From NCBI RefSeq assembly GCF_007993755.1, contig NZ_CP042467.1:3186001-3250000 (forward strand): a DNA stretch of 64,000 nucleotides, in the 5' to 3' direction. The stretch is from Microvenator marinus (GTDB lineage Bacteria > Myxococcota_A > Bradymonadia > Bradymonadales > Bradymonadaceae). The notes beneath the pieces were generated by a model, which saw nothing but the letters and a program-made list of their open reading frames with translations, did not search any database and was not told the DNA's origin. The translations under genes and the position numbers were made by a program. Position 1 is the stretch's first letter, and every line of letters starts with the position of its first letter. This document shows, in pieces, positions 53,861-62,076 of this stretch.

Positions 53861-54805
53861 CTAGTTGGCGCGGATATAGTCGTTACGGATCAAGTGGACG
53901 ATAGCCTGCATGGTCTCGAGGTCACTTGAGAGGCTACGGTTGAGCACCTGAAGCACTTTGCCATAATTCAAAATCAGCTGGAAGGTATCCAGGATCTCGG
54001 GAGCAAGGCCGCGCAACGGTGGTACGAGCGGACTGTTGATGATGAGATGAGCATCCATATCCGGCACATCTGCGCCCAGATTCTCCATCTCGTCGAGGAT
54101 ACGCATACCCTCCATCATCAGGCCTTCGGTCGACTCATCAATCTCGTTTTCGAAGGTCTCGTCCGTTGGATGCTCCAGGGAGAAGGTTCCCTGATTCCAC
54201 GCCATAATCCGATAGAAGGATTTGTACGGGGAGACGTCGATATCGTCGTCGATGACGGCGAAGTAGACGCGTCCTTCACGAAGGTAGACCTTTCCAGAGT
54301 CATTTTCGCGGTGGATGACCAGCACCCCGGATTTCTTACTCGTGGCGAAGAGCTGGAGAAGGTCCGGAAGCGGAACTTCTTCAATCAGGCCGGAGATAGA
54401 GCCAGTGAGTGTGGCACCGGTGGTCCGAGATGCTTGCGCACCGCGGTCGTTGCCCATCCCACCGCGCATATCGCGGCCAGCTCCTTCTTCACTATCGCGG
54501 TGAACGAGCTTTATAATATTGGTGCCGACCAGGATACGATCACCTTCTTTGAGGCGGGCCTTGGTGATTTTCTCACCGTTGACGAAACTTCCGTTCGTCG
54601 ACCCGAAATCCTCAATATAGATCTCGTTTCCATAGGTCGTAATTCGAGCGTGTCGGCGCGACACCATGTCCTCGACAAGAACCATGTCGAGTTCACTGGA
54701 GCGGCCAATCACCACTTCACTATCCATCTCAAGGGGGAATTCGCCGCCCTGATACTTCCCCGAGATGAATTTCAGTACCCAGCCAGACGACTTACGCTGA
54801 TTCAA
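53861..54805 (-). CDS. FHA and DUF4388 (PATAN) signalling protein
   Basis: A 314-residue protein. An FHA domain (about residues 25-100) carries VVIGRSSELDMVLVEDMVSRRHARI and DFGSTNGSFVNG (cores GRSSELDMV, SRRHARI and STNGSFVNG), which bind phosphothreonine peptides. A DUF4388/PATAN domain follows at about 130-230 (LTGSISGLIEEVPLPDLLQL, KSGVLVIHRENDSGKVYLREGRVYFAVIDD; core GKVYLREGRVYFA). The C-terminus is helical. This architecture is common in Myxococcota signalling, where a Ser/Thr kinase output is read by FHA. The start is TTG 54805 with GAGG upstream. Confidence 0.85.
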   Translation of the reverse strand: MNQRKSSGWVLKFISGKYQGGEFPLEMDSEVVIGRSSELDMVLVEDMVSRRHARITTYGNEIYIEDFGSTNGSFVNGEKITKARLKEGDRILVGTNIIKLVHRDSEEGAGRDMRGGMGNDRGAQASRTTGATLTGSISGLIEEVPLPDLLQLFATSKKSGVLVIHRENDSGKVYLREGRVYFAVIDDDIDVSPYKSFYRIMAWNQGTFSLEHPTDETFENEIDESTEGLMMEGMRILDEMENLGADVPDMDAHLIINSPLVPPLRGLAPEILDTFQLILNYGKVLQVLNRSLSSDLETMQAIVHLIRNDYIRAN

Positions 54806-54960
54806 TCTCGTCCTCGAACTTACAAAAGGTCAGTGATGGAACATAGTCCAAAGGTGCTTGTTTGCTAACGTACGTCTGGTACGACGTGGCGTCAAGACTT
54901 CTGAACCATTGCCATCACGGATCGGGAACTTGACACGGATTAGCGCCGTCGAAAAGTCCC

Positions 54961-54974
54961 AAAACACGTGTTTT
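54961..54974. other. 14-bp perfect palindrome
   Basis: AAAACACGTGTTTT is a perfect palindrome directly downstream of the lipoprotein stop codon. It is too short for a clear terminator, but could bind a dimeric regulator of the divergent or adjacent FHA gene. No other gene is evident in the 170-bp gap. Confidence 0.3.
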
Positions 54975-54975
54975 C

Positions 54976-56094
54976 TCAATCTTGAGGCTCAGAAACGCGA
55001 GTTTCTTGGGGTTTTGGGGTGATCTCTTCCAGAGACTCCTCTTGAACTCGGCTCGGTATCGGAACGATCTTGGCGTCTTTCGTGTAGAAGAGCGTCTCGG
55101 CTCGGATCACATCGATGGTTTGGCCCGCAAGCGGCCCATCCCAGCTCGGAAACTGGAGGTCACGGATTTCTATCCGTAGGTTGCTGTCTCGAGAGTCGGA
55201 GTTAAATCGCGCCATAAAGGTGCCTTCTCGGGCGGCGATTTGCTGGGTCTCGAAGACGGGGCCGGTCTCGCTCCCGGGCTCCTCTTCTTTGATCTTTTCG
55301 AAGAAAACGCGGAACGGGAAGCGCTCTGGGGCCTGGTTGATGCGCTTGATATCGCCACGCAGGACTGATTTGGGGTTCTTGACGTGGGCGCGCAAATCCA
55401 GGAGGAGCGCGATGGCGTGTTTCTCGTCGAGCTTGAGCGAGACGTAATGGGCGTTCTTACCGTCAAACACAGCCACGACAGGCCTCTCTGGGACCTCGTC
55501 CGCGAAGCCCCAGAACCCGCTCGTGAAGCAGCCTTGCTCGCCAGTCTCGGGCCCCGGTAGGACGCTGATTGGCGCACCATCCATGGTCATGGAGAGGTGC
55601 GTCTCGGCGTTTTCGTCGATGATTTTCATGGTCCCTTTGACGCGGGATTCCGAGAACGTCTCGAAGTCGAGCTCGATATGCCCGGGAGCGTCGGGGACCT
55701 TGTACTTGAAGGGTTTGGCCGCAGGGTCCGGAAGCTGAATCAAGATGGGGTGAGTGGCCGAGAAGGTCCCATCTTTTGGGTGCATGCCTTGGATCACCCA
55801 TCCGGTCTGACATCGGTTGAGGCCGACGGCGAGCAGGGGTGCTTCGGCGTTGGCCATGAATTTTCCGGTGATGGTGCCGATGCCCCCTTCGCTCATGGTG
55901 CGCATCGCCACGACCCGTGCGGGAGTCGCGTATCTGACCGCGGCCTTAGGCAAGGTTTTTGGGTCTTCAGCCGGCGCCACCGCTTCTTCGGTGGGCGCCT
56001 GCACGGGAGCGGGGACCTCAGGGACTTCTTCTTTTTGCTGGCAGCTCGTCAGAGTGAGCAGAAACGCCAGATATATAGAGGTTTTGAGGTTCAC
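54976..56094 (-). CDS. Lipoprotein of unknown function
   Basis: 372 residues from GTG 56094 (NLKTSIYLAFLLTLTSCQQK), in which lipobox LTSC sets the mature N-terminus. A longer frame to 56478 exists, but its first ~125 residues are of low complexity and read through the TM2-like gene, so I reject it. After a Pro/Ala/Glu linker (VPAPVQAPTEEAVAPAED) the protein is beta-rich (GTITGKFMANAEAPLL, ETHLSMTMDGAPIS, RIEIRDLQFPSW). No family is recognised. It follows the TM2-like gene and probably shares a transcript. Confidence 0.7.
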   Translation of the reverse strand: MNLKTSIYLAFLLTLTSCQQKEEVPEVPAPVQAPTEEAVAPAEDPKTLPKAAVRYATPARVVAMRTMSEGGIGTITGKFMANAEAPLLAVGLNRCQTGWVIQGMHPKDGTFSATHPILIQLPDPAAKPFKYKVPDAPGHIELDFETFSESRVKGTMKIIDENAETHLSMTMDGAPISVLPGPETGEQGCFTSGFWGFADEVPERPVVAVFDGKNAHYVSLKLDEKHAIALLLDLRAHVKNPKSVLRGDIKRINQAPERFPFRVFFEKIKEEEPGSETGPVFETQQIAAREGTFMARFNSDSRDSNLRIEIRDLQFPSWDGPLAGQTIDVIRAETLFYTKDAKIVPIPSRVQEESLEEITPKPQETRVSEPQD

Positions 56095-56114
56095 GGGTTG
56101 GTTGGGTCTTGGGC

Positions 56115-56495
56115 TTACATGTACCGGTTGTAGTCGGGGAAGATTTCCCAATCGTCTACGGGACGGTCCTTCTTGCACTGGGCCACGAAGTATGCGTCGG
56201 CCACAACAAGGAGGGTCACGATATAGCCAGCACCGCATGTGAAAATCATTGCAGCGAGGATGGCCGCCCCTTTCTTGGTTTGGCCGAGCAGAATTTGGCC
56301 GAGGCCGGGGAGAAAGAAAGACGCCACCATAGCGATGATATCTTCGTTCTCGAGCTTGTGGCGAACCTTCTGAAGCTGCCCAGGTGCACCGGGTTGTTGC
56401 CAATCGTTCGTTGGCTGCTGAACGGGCTGCTGTGTTTGTTGAGGTTGCGGTTGCTGCGGTTGTTGGGGTTGGCCCCAATCGTCATTATTCGACAT
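56115..56495 (-). CDS. Small Gln/Pro-rich TM2-like membrane protein
   Basis: A 126-residue protein. The first 40 residues are Gln/Pro repeats (PQQPQQPQPQQTQQP). Two hydrophobic helices follow (IIAMVASFFLPGLGQILLG and AAILAAMIFTCGAGYIVTLLVV), with a Gly-rich turn (PGLGQILLGQTKKG) between them like the TM2 family. GGAG precedes the ATG. TM2 proteins are small inner-membrane proteins of unknown role, often near lipoproteins. The next gene on the strand is a lipoprotein. Confidence 0.65.
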   Translation of the reverse strand: MSNNDDWGQPQQPQQPQPQQTQQPVQQPTNDWQQPGAPGQLQKVRHKLENEDIIAMVASFFLPGLGQILLGQTKKGAAILAAMIFTCGAGYIVTLLVVADAYFVAQCKKDRPVDDWEIFPDYNRYM

Positions 56496-56522
56496 GGTAT
56501 CTCCAGAGGTTAATCGTCAGTT

Positions 56523-57842
56523 TCAAGAATTCATCAAAGTTTCAATATCCGCCACGCTCTTCGGGCATTCGGCGGTCAGAACTTCCGGATCCCCCTCGGT
56601 AACCAGAACGTCGTCTTCAATTCGAACCCCGATGCCGCGCAGAGCCTCGGGAATCGTTGTGTCATGAGCCGGGAAATAGAGTCCCGGCTCGATGGTCAGA
56701 ACCATACCCGGCTCAAGGGCGCGGTAGGCACGGTCGGCCCCAAAATACGAGCCCACGTCGTGTACGTCGATGCCAAGCCAGTGCCCTACATTATGCGGGT
56801 AATAGGCGCGGAAGGACTCTTCCTCGATATGTTGGTCGAGGCTTCCTTTGAGGGCACCGAGGTCAATCATGGCCTGGGTAAGTCGGCGCACGGTCTTGGT
56901 CTGGAGCTCGTCGTAGGCGAGCCCTTTTCGCACGCTCGCGACGCCTTCGATTTGGGCTTCGAGTACGGCTTCGTAGACGTCCTTGGCGGCGCCCTCAAAA
57001 CGGCCCGAGACCGGGAAGGAACGTGTGATATCGGCGGCGTAGAAATGGTACTCGCAGCCGGCATCGATCAAGACCACGTCTGAGGCCTTCATCTGGTCGC
57101 GGTTCTCGGTGTAGTGCAAAATCGTGGCGTTATCGCCGGAACCCACGATCGAGTTATAGGCCACGCCTTCGGCGCCATTTCGGAGGAAATGCCCTTCGAT
57201 GGCGGCCTGTAGCTCATACTCCATCATGCCCGGCTTTGCGGTGCGCATGGCGAGCACGTGGGCCTCGGAGGTGATCTTGGCGGCGTGGCGCATGAGCTCG
57301 AGCTCAGCGGGTGTCTTGTAGAGCCGCATCTCGTGCACGATATCGCGAATGTCCGCGAACTCGAGCGGGGCTTCGGGGGCCTTTCGGCGCGTGGCCCTGA
57401 GCTCCTTAATCACCTTGAGAATCGATCGGTCAAACTCGGGATCCTCAGCAATACTCCAGTAGAGCGTCTTTCGTGCGCGCAGGTAATTTGGGAGCTCGCT
57501 CCAGAGCGTCTCCACGTCGTGGGCGTGGTCGGCACCAAAATTCGCGATGGCACCTTCGGTTCCCTGACGCCTGCCTGTCCAGGTCTCGGCTTCGGGGTTT
57601 CGGCCACGCACGAACATGATGAAATCGCCGTCGGCGTGGCCGGGTGCGAGGACCAGCACGCAGCCGGGCTCCACAAAACCGCTCAGATAGAGGACATCGC
57701 TGCCAGCGCGATATTTGAAGTCCGTGTCGTTCGAACGAATTCGCTCCGGCTCGCCGAAAATCACGGCCACCCCATCGGGTCCGATGCGCTCTAATACTCG
57801 CTTACGCCGTGCTGCGAATTCTTCTTTTGGTAGATTGTACAT
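56523..57842 (-). CDS. pepP: Xaa-Pro aminopeptidase
   Basis: A 439-residue aminopeptidase P. The N-terminal AMP_N domain begins LPKEEFAARRKRVLERIG, and the catalytic pita-bread domain contains the five metal ligands: Asp in VLIDAGCEYHFYAADITRS (core LIDAGCEYHFYAAD), His in HNVGHWLGIDVHD (His), Glu in MVLTIEPGLYFP and Glu in GVRIEDDVLVTE. It removes N-terminal residues that precede proline, using two Mn ions in the cytoplasm. Length matches E. coli PepP. It stands alone with gaps of about 27 and 69 bases to its neighbours. Confidence 0.95.
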   Translation of the reverse strand: MYNLPKEEFAARRKRVLERIGPDGVAVIFGEPERIRSNDTDFKYRAGSDVLYLSGFVEPGCVLVLAPGHADGDFIMFVRGRNPEAETWTGRRQGTEGAIANFGADHAHDVETLWSELPNYLRARKTLYWSIAEDPEFDRSILKVIKELRATRRKAPEAPLEFADIRDIVHEMRLYKTPAELELMRHAAKITSEAHVLAMRTAKPGMMEYELQAAIEGHFLRNGAEGVAYNSIVGSGDNATILHYTENRDQMKASDVVLIDAGCEYHFYAADITRSFPVSGRFEGAAKDVYEAVLEAQIEGVASVRKGLAYDELQTKTVRRLTQAMIDLGALKGSLDQHIEEESFRAYYPHNVGHWLGIDVHDVGSYFGADRAYRALEPGMVLTIEPGLYFPAHDTTIPEALRGIGVRIEDDVLVTEGDPEVLTAECPKSVADIETLMNS

Positions 57843-57911
57843 GCTCGATCCTGCCCACTCGGATTGCCGGAGTGTAGTGCCTAACCGAATCGCGGTAAAG
57901 TCTTGCCCGAC

Positions 57912-59075
57912 TTAGCGTCGTTCATGAAAGATTCGTTCAGGCTGAATATCAAAATTGATTTGGATACAGCGCAAGGGGCCGTTGTCCACGTTGAAGGTCT
58001 TGATGGCGCGCATTCCGAGTTCGCGACCGAGCTCTTTGGAGCCGGTGATAATCGCCGCCTTCCAGCCTATGAACTCGTTGATCAGCGCCTCGCCGAGCTC
58101 GTAGTGAACCGCGGCGGCGTCTTCTTCAAAACGATGTCCGTAGGGAGGGTTCGTGGCCACAAGACCTGTGGGTGCGGGTGGACGCACGTTCATGAGCGGT
58201 ACGCGCTCAAGGTGCACGTGATGGGCGAGCCCTGCGGCCTCGGCATTACGTTTGGCGGCGGCGATAGCTGGGCCTGCGACGTCGGTGCCGTGGATGGGTC
58301 CGAGGGTTTCGAGGCCCTTATCGCGGCGCTCTTGGGCCTCTTGGAGCAAGCCGCTAAAGGCCTTTTGATCGTGCTTCTTCCATCGGTCGAAGCCGAGGTC
58401 CACGCGCCCGAGCCCTGGCGCGATATCAGCAGCCATCATGGCGGCCTCGATCACAAAAGTGCCGGAGCCACACATCGGGTCCATAAACGCAGCGCCTTGT
58501 TTGGCGAGCTCTGGCCATCCGCCGCGGACCAAGATCGAGGCGGCGACCGTTTCGCGGATAGGCGCATCGGTGCTTAGAACCCGGTAGCCGCGCTTGTGTA
58601 GGCCTGGGTTTCCGAGGTCGAGGTAGACCGTTGTGAGGTCCTTGTCGATGTGGATCTGGATTGCCAAATCGGGGTTTTCCACGTCCACATTCGGCCGCTC
58701 CTGCGTGGCCTTTCGGAACTGGTCAACAATCGCATCTTTGGCCTTAAGCGAGACGAAATGCGTGTTGAGGTTCGCCCGCGTCGAGGTCGTAGAGATGGCG
58801 AAGGTGGTCTCGAGGCTCAGGTGCTCATCCCACGGAATGCGGCGCACGCCGTTGTACACCGCCTCGTTGGAGTCCGCCTTGAAGCTCGAAAGCGAGAGCA
58901 AAATCGTGCTCGCCATTCGGCTCCAGAGCGTGGCGCGGTAGCCGTCTTCAAGAGAGCCCGTAAAGCGCGCACCGCCGCGCAGAGCCTTAGCATCCTTGAT
59001 GCCCATCTCTTGGAGCTCTTTCGCGACCAGGTCCTCGAGCCCCCTCCCTGCGGTGGCAAAAAAGGTGTACTTCAC
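57912..59075 (-). CDS. rlmL: RlmL-like rRNA guanine-N2 methyltransferase
   Basis: A 387-residue protein. The N-terminal THUMP region (YTFFATAGRGLEDLVAKEL, then IHIDKDLTTVYLDLG) binds RNA, and the class I methylase domain has LDPMCGSGTFVIEA-like FMDPMCGSGTFVIEAA and the catalytic TNPPYGHRF. RlmL (YcbY N-terminal part) makes m2G2445 of 23S rRNA. Here the RlmK part is missing, as in most non-enteric bacteria. The start is GTG 59075, overlapping the yqeY stop. The family assignment is firm; the modified base is inferred from homology. Confidence 0.88.
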   Translation of the reverse strand: MKYTFFATAGRGLEDLVAKELQEMGIKDAKALRGGARFTGSLEDGYRATLWSRMASTILLSLSSFKADSNEAVYNGVRRIPWDEHLSLETTFAISTTSTRANLNTHFVSLKAKDAIVDQFRKATQERPNVDVENPDLAIQIHIDKDLTTVYLDLGNPGLHKRGYRVLSTDAPIRETVAASILVRGGWPELAKQGAAFMDPMCGSGTFVIEAAMMAADIAPGLGRVDLGFDRWKKHDQKAFSGLLQEAQERRDKGLETLGPIHGTDVAGPAIAAAKRNAEAAGLAHHVHLERVPLMNVRPPAPTGLVATNPPYGHRFEEDAAAVHYELGEALINEFIGWKAAIITGSKELGRELGMRAIKTFNVDNGPLRCIQINFDIQPERIFHERR

Positions 59076-59521
59076 GGCAATTTCGCCATGACGATATCCT
59101 TAATTTTTGAGCCGTCGAATCGCCCCTTGGTTTGTGGCACGACGATGCCCATGACCTTGCCCATATCCTTCTTGGAAGCAGCGCCTGATTGGGCGATGGC
59201 CTCGTCCACCATGGCCGCGACTTCGTCGTCGGTGAGCTGCTTTGGAAGGTAGGTCTGAATGAGCTCGATCTCGGACTCTTCCTTTGCGGCGAGCTCGGGG
59301 CGATTGCCTTCGGTGTAGAGTCGAATCGCGTCGCGACGCTTCTTGACTTCGGTGGCCAGGAGGTCAGTGATCTCCTCCTCGGTGACGTCTCGTCGGAGCT
59401 CAATTTTCAAGTTTTTGAGGGCCGCGATGAGCATGCGAATGGTCTGGAGCTTTTCGGCATCCTTTGCTCGCATCGCTGTTTTCATGTCCTCGTTAAGTTG
59501 TACCCATGTTGGTGCTTCCAT
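59072..59521 (-). CDS. yqeY: GatB/YqeY-domain protein
   Basis: A 149-residue YqeY protein: DMKTAMRAKDAEKLQTIRMLIAALKNLKIE (core AKDAEKLQTIRML), EVKKRRDAI, AAKEESEIELIQTYLPKQL (core IQTYLPKQL), and GKVMGIVVPQTKGRFDG. It resembles the C-terminal tail domain of GatB, which binds tRNA, although free-standing YqeY is of uncertain role. GGAGAGAG precedes the ATG. The stop overlaps the RlmL-like start, so the two RNA-related genes are coupled. Confidence 0.93.
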   Translation of the reverse strand: MEAPTWVQLNEDMKTAMRAKDAEKLQTIRMLIAALKNLKIELRRDVTEEEITDLLATEVKKRRDAIRLYTEGNRPELAAKEESEIELIQTYLPKQLTDDEVAAMVDEAIAQSGAASKKDMGKVMGIVVPQTKGRFDGSKIKDIVMAKLP

Positions 59522-59605
59522 GATCTCTCTCCAAATTCCGCGGTTGCGCGGGACTCTCCACTACCTGAACTGGGATTTCTTGTCTACGAGTCCTGAACTC
59601 ACGGG

Positions 59606-60256
59606 CTAGACGAGCGGCACCAGCCCATAACGTTCAATCAGGATGCGGCGGCGGCGCGAATGGATATGCTCAAGGCGCGCGGCCTCGGAAAGTGCGTCGA
59701 GGTTGACGCCCTTGTTCACAGCGCGCTCCACGTCCGCCTTCTCGTCTGGCTTGAGCGCCTCGAAGTAGGCCTCGACCAGGAGGCGTTCGGCATCGATCAG
59801 GGCCTCAAAGCCGGTCTCGGATGCAACCCGTTCGATGGCCAATTTGTAGGCGTCTTTGAAGGCATCGCGTTCTGCGGCCTCAAACGCACGGTAGAGATCT
59901 TGGAGGACCGGGTCGTCCATGGGGTCTGGTTCAGGCTTAGGCCCAAGGACGAATTCGGGGGCACGACTGGTCACGGGCACCACCTCAGGTTGGTCGCCCT
60001 GGTGGCCGCCGACCGAGAGCCTCAGCGCCCGTTCTACCAAAGGGTCGATGAACTTCTTACACCCATAGATATCGCGCGGATTCTTGATCTCCTGCACGGC
60101 GCGGTCGATCCCCTGACACACGATCGCGGCCGAGACGCCGGCTTCTCGCCAGGTCTTTAAGAGGTTTAAGTCACGGCTACTCAGGACCAGGCCTCGGCCG
60201 GTCAATTCCAGAAAGTAGCGGTGAACGAAGTCGTAATAATCCGGATCCTGAGTCAT
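59606..60256 (-). CDS. Conserved hypothetical protein, coupled to larC
   Basis: A 216-residue protein without a recognised domain. The N-terminal segment (YDFVHRYFLELTGRGLVLSSRDLNLLKTWREAGVS, core GLVLSSRDLNLLKTW) and a central Pro/Asp/Glu-rich linker (PEFVLGPKPEPDPMDD) separate two helical parts. Related sequences seem common in deltaproteobacteria. It overlaps larC by four bases (ATGA), so it is cotranscribed and may share its function, although nothing in the sequence says so. The C-terminus ends in YGLVPLV. Confidence 0.65.
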   Translation of the reverse strand: MTQDPDYYDFVHRYFLELTGRGLVLSSRDLNLLKTWREAGVSAAIVCQGIDRAVQEIKNPRDIYGCKKFIDPLVERALRLSVGGHQGDQPEVVPVTSRAPEFVLGPKPEPDPMDDPVLQDLYRAFEAAERDAFKDAYKLAIERVASETGFEALIDAERLLVEAYFEALKPDEKADVERAVNKGVNLDALSEAARLEHIHSRRRRILIERYGLVPLV

Positions 60257-61518
60257 GCGCCGAGAGGTCCCTTGAGTGGCTCGGCCGCCTTGAGCGCGGC
60301 TTGATAGACCAAGGAGATGTCCACGCCATGTTCTTTAGCGGCGCGGGCGCAGTCCTCGAACTCGGGGGCGGTCTTGAGTACGCGGTCCCCCATTAGTCCA
60401 AGCTTGATCTGGATTGGGCCGTAGGCTGTTTGTACGGTCTCGAATCGGCGGTTCAGGATCTGGCGCTCAACCTCATCGATTCGAACCCCGAACGTGGACG
60501 TATGCTCAAGAATCGCGCGCGCGAGACTCTGGCTTTCGTCGATGGGACCGAGGACCGTGAGGCGCGTGCCGATGCGGCCTTTCTTCATGATGATCGACGC
60601 ACGCGTGACATCGATGGCGCCGAGTTCCGGCAGGTAAGACTCGCAGAACCAGGCAAGGGCCTCGGGCTGCATATCGTCGATATCGGTCTCGATTCGAGCG
60701 ACGCGGTCGGATTGCGGGGCGCGGGCGTCCTCTTCAAAGACCGTGAGGCGCACCACGTTCGCGATCTCCGCGAAGGACTTTGTGCCACAACCGTACCCCG
60801 CCGCCACAAGCGTGCCGCGCCGACTGATTCTGGATTTTGGCGTGGTCAGCGGTTGAGGTCGCGCCACCGAGAAGCCCGTAATTTTGGGAGCAGCCAGCTT
60901 GTGACGGCCGGCCAACACATGAAGTATGGCGGCGCCGGTCGGGGTCACGAGCTCGCCTCGGACGTCGCGTTCGATGGTTGGAAGGCCGCGCAGTAGGTCA
61001 GCAGTGGCTGGAGCTGGCACCGGGATTACCCCATGAGCACTGACGATCTCGCCTTTTCCACACGGAACGTCTGAGAAGCTCCAGGTGGCATTTGCTCGGT
61101 AAATCACGGCGGCCGCGCCCACAAAATCGAGGATCGAATCAACGGCGCCGACTTCGTGGAAATGCACGGTTTCAAGCGGTATTCCGTGAATTTTGGACTC
61201 TGCCTTCCCGAGCGCGATAAAAAGCTCTCGGGCCACCTCTTTGATGCCCTCATCAAACGAGGCTTGATCGATCATTTTGAGGATTTCTGAGAGGTGTCGG
61301 TGATCAGATTCGTGTTCTGGGCCCCATCCTTGAAAAATAATATGGGTGCCGGTCAGGGCCCCGCGTTGCGTATTCTTGGCCACGATCTGGATCGTGCCGA
61401 GCCCAAGGCCGCTCATGATTTCTTCCAAGAATTCACGAGTTACGAGTTCTGCGTCTAGCGCTGCGGCCAGAAACATATCACCGGCGATGCCGCCGATAAG
61501 GTCTAGATGAATGTGCAT
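60253..61518 (-). CDS. larC: Nickel-pincer cofactor biosynthesis protein LarC
   Basis: A 421-residue DUF111/LarC protein. It opens with HLDLIGGIAGDMFLAAALDAE, the typical GGIAGDM start, then has HHEVGAVDSI-like VHFHEVGAVDSILDFVGAA, PTGAAILHVLAG and the C-terminal DIDDMQPEALAW and IMKKGRIGTRLTVL. LarC inserts nickel into the pyridinium-bis-thiocarboxylic acid mononucleotide made by LarB and LarE, giving the cofactor of lactate racemase and related enzymes. Neither larB nor larE nor larA is seen in this window. The start at 61518 is followed after 100 bases by the 6S RNA region. Confidence 0.93.
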   Translation of the reverse strand: MHIHLDLIGGIAGDMFLAAALDAELVTREFLEEIMSGLGLGTIQIVAKNTQRGALTGTHIIFQGWGPEHESDHRHLSEILKMIDQASFDEGIKEVARELFIALGKAESKIHGIPLETVHFHEVGAVDSILDFVGAAAVIYRANATWSFSDVPCGKGEIVSAHGVIPVPAPATADLLRGLPTIERDVRGELVTPTGAAILHVLAGRHKLAAPKITGFSVARPQPLTTPKSRISRRGTLVAAGYGCGTKSFAEIANVVRLTVFEEDARAPQSDRVARIETDIDDMQPEALAWFCESYLPELGAIDVTRASIIMKKGRIGTRLTVLGPIDESQSLARAILEHTSTFGVRIDEVERQILNRRFETVQTAYGPIQIKLGLMGDRVLKTAPEFEDCARAAKEHGVDISLVYQAALKAAEPLKGPLGA

Positions 61519-61617
61519 GAGGTCGATTTCCGATGATTGAAAAACCTTTCCGTCAGAATTATCATCCTATGTAAGACAGAGCTAGGGCATGTTCTGTTGT
61601 GTTCGTGAGGGCCAGCG

Positions 61618-61772
61618 CATTAATCCCCGTACGTTAGTCACCGGGGGCTGTCCCTGACCTTCTAAGATGCATGCTCCAATACGGAGACCCATCGCGGTTG
61701 GTCATTCACGGTCCCCACCTGGTTTTACCAGGGATTAAACGTGGCCACGAGACCGGCATTTACGGTTCATGT
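61618..61772 (+). ncRNA. ssrS: 6S RNA
   Basis: The gap between larC and the small lipoprotein fits 6S RNA on the plus strand. A long stem pairs GGGGGCTGT plus TGACC (61643-61651, 61655-61659) with GGTCA plus ACGGTCCCC (61700-61704, 61708-61716) around a 3x3 internal loop. Next come CTCC/GGAG, the segment ATCGCGGTTGGT, which matches the E. coli 6S segment CGCGGTTGGT, and a CCTGG/CCAGG hairpin (61718-61732). The closing stem pairs CCGTA (61627-61631) with TACGG (61761-61765). 6S RNA mimics an open promoter and sequesters the housekeeping RNA polymerase. A terminator follows. The exact 5' and 3' ends are estimated. Confidence 0.8.
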
Positions 61773-61774
61773 CA

Positions 61775-61809
61775 GACAAAGGCAACGCTTCGGCGTTGCC
61801 TTTTGTCTT
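61775..61809 (+). terminator. Intrinsic terminator of 6S RNA (possibly bidirectional)
   Basis: GGCAACGC (61781-61788) and GCGTTGCC (61793-61800) enclose a TTCG tetraloop, with flanking GACAAA and TTTTGTC extending the stem. A T-rich run follows on the plus strand. The minus-strand lipoprotein gene ends at 61816, just beyond, so it may use the same structure. Confidence 0.85.
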
Positions 61810-61815
61810 TCTTGC

Positions 61816-62073
61816 CTACTCGATATCCGCTTCGATTTCCTTGGCGAGTTCGTCGGCTTTAGCCTCGGCGTTCTCCTCGGTAATCTCTTTTTCAGCAGCC
61901 TCTCGGTACTCAGCTGGGACCTCGATAGGTGCCTGAACCGCTTCAACCTCGGCGTTTGCCTCAGGCTGCTCGGCTGGCGCCGTGGTCTCTTCAGCAGGTG
62001 GTGTGTCTGCGGTTTCTTGCTTTGGACAGCCCGCGGCGAAGACGATCAACATTAGAATCAGTGCGTATTTCAT
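61816..62073 (-). CDS. Small lipoprotein
   Basis: An 85-residue protein with lipobox VFAAGCPK, so the mature part is only about 70 residues. It is rich in Ala, Glu, Thr and Pro, and ends with DELAKEIEADIE. No family is recognised. GGGAGAA precedes the ATG. It begins three bases after the stop of the gene at 62077 and likely shares its transcript. It may be a small periplasmic linker or a stress protein, but that is speculation. Confidence 0.7.
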   Translation of the reverse strand: MKYALILMLIVFAAGCPKQETADTPPAEETTAPAEQPEANAEVEAVQAPIEVPAEYREAAEKEITEENAEAKADELAKEIEADIE

Positions 62074-62076
62074 AGA

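Noticed and set aside
54976-56478. Long N-terminal extension of the 54976 lipoprotein
   Set aside because: The extension reads Thr/Ala/Arg-rich low-complexity sequence through the TM2-like gene in another frame, while GTG 56094 gives a clean lipoprotein signal peptide.
61671-61862. Small plus-strand ORF over the 6S RNA region
   Set aside because: It overlaps the RNA structure, the terminator and the lipoprotein gene, and has no ribosome site.
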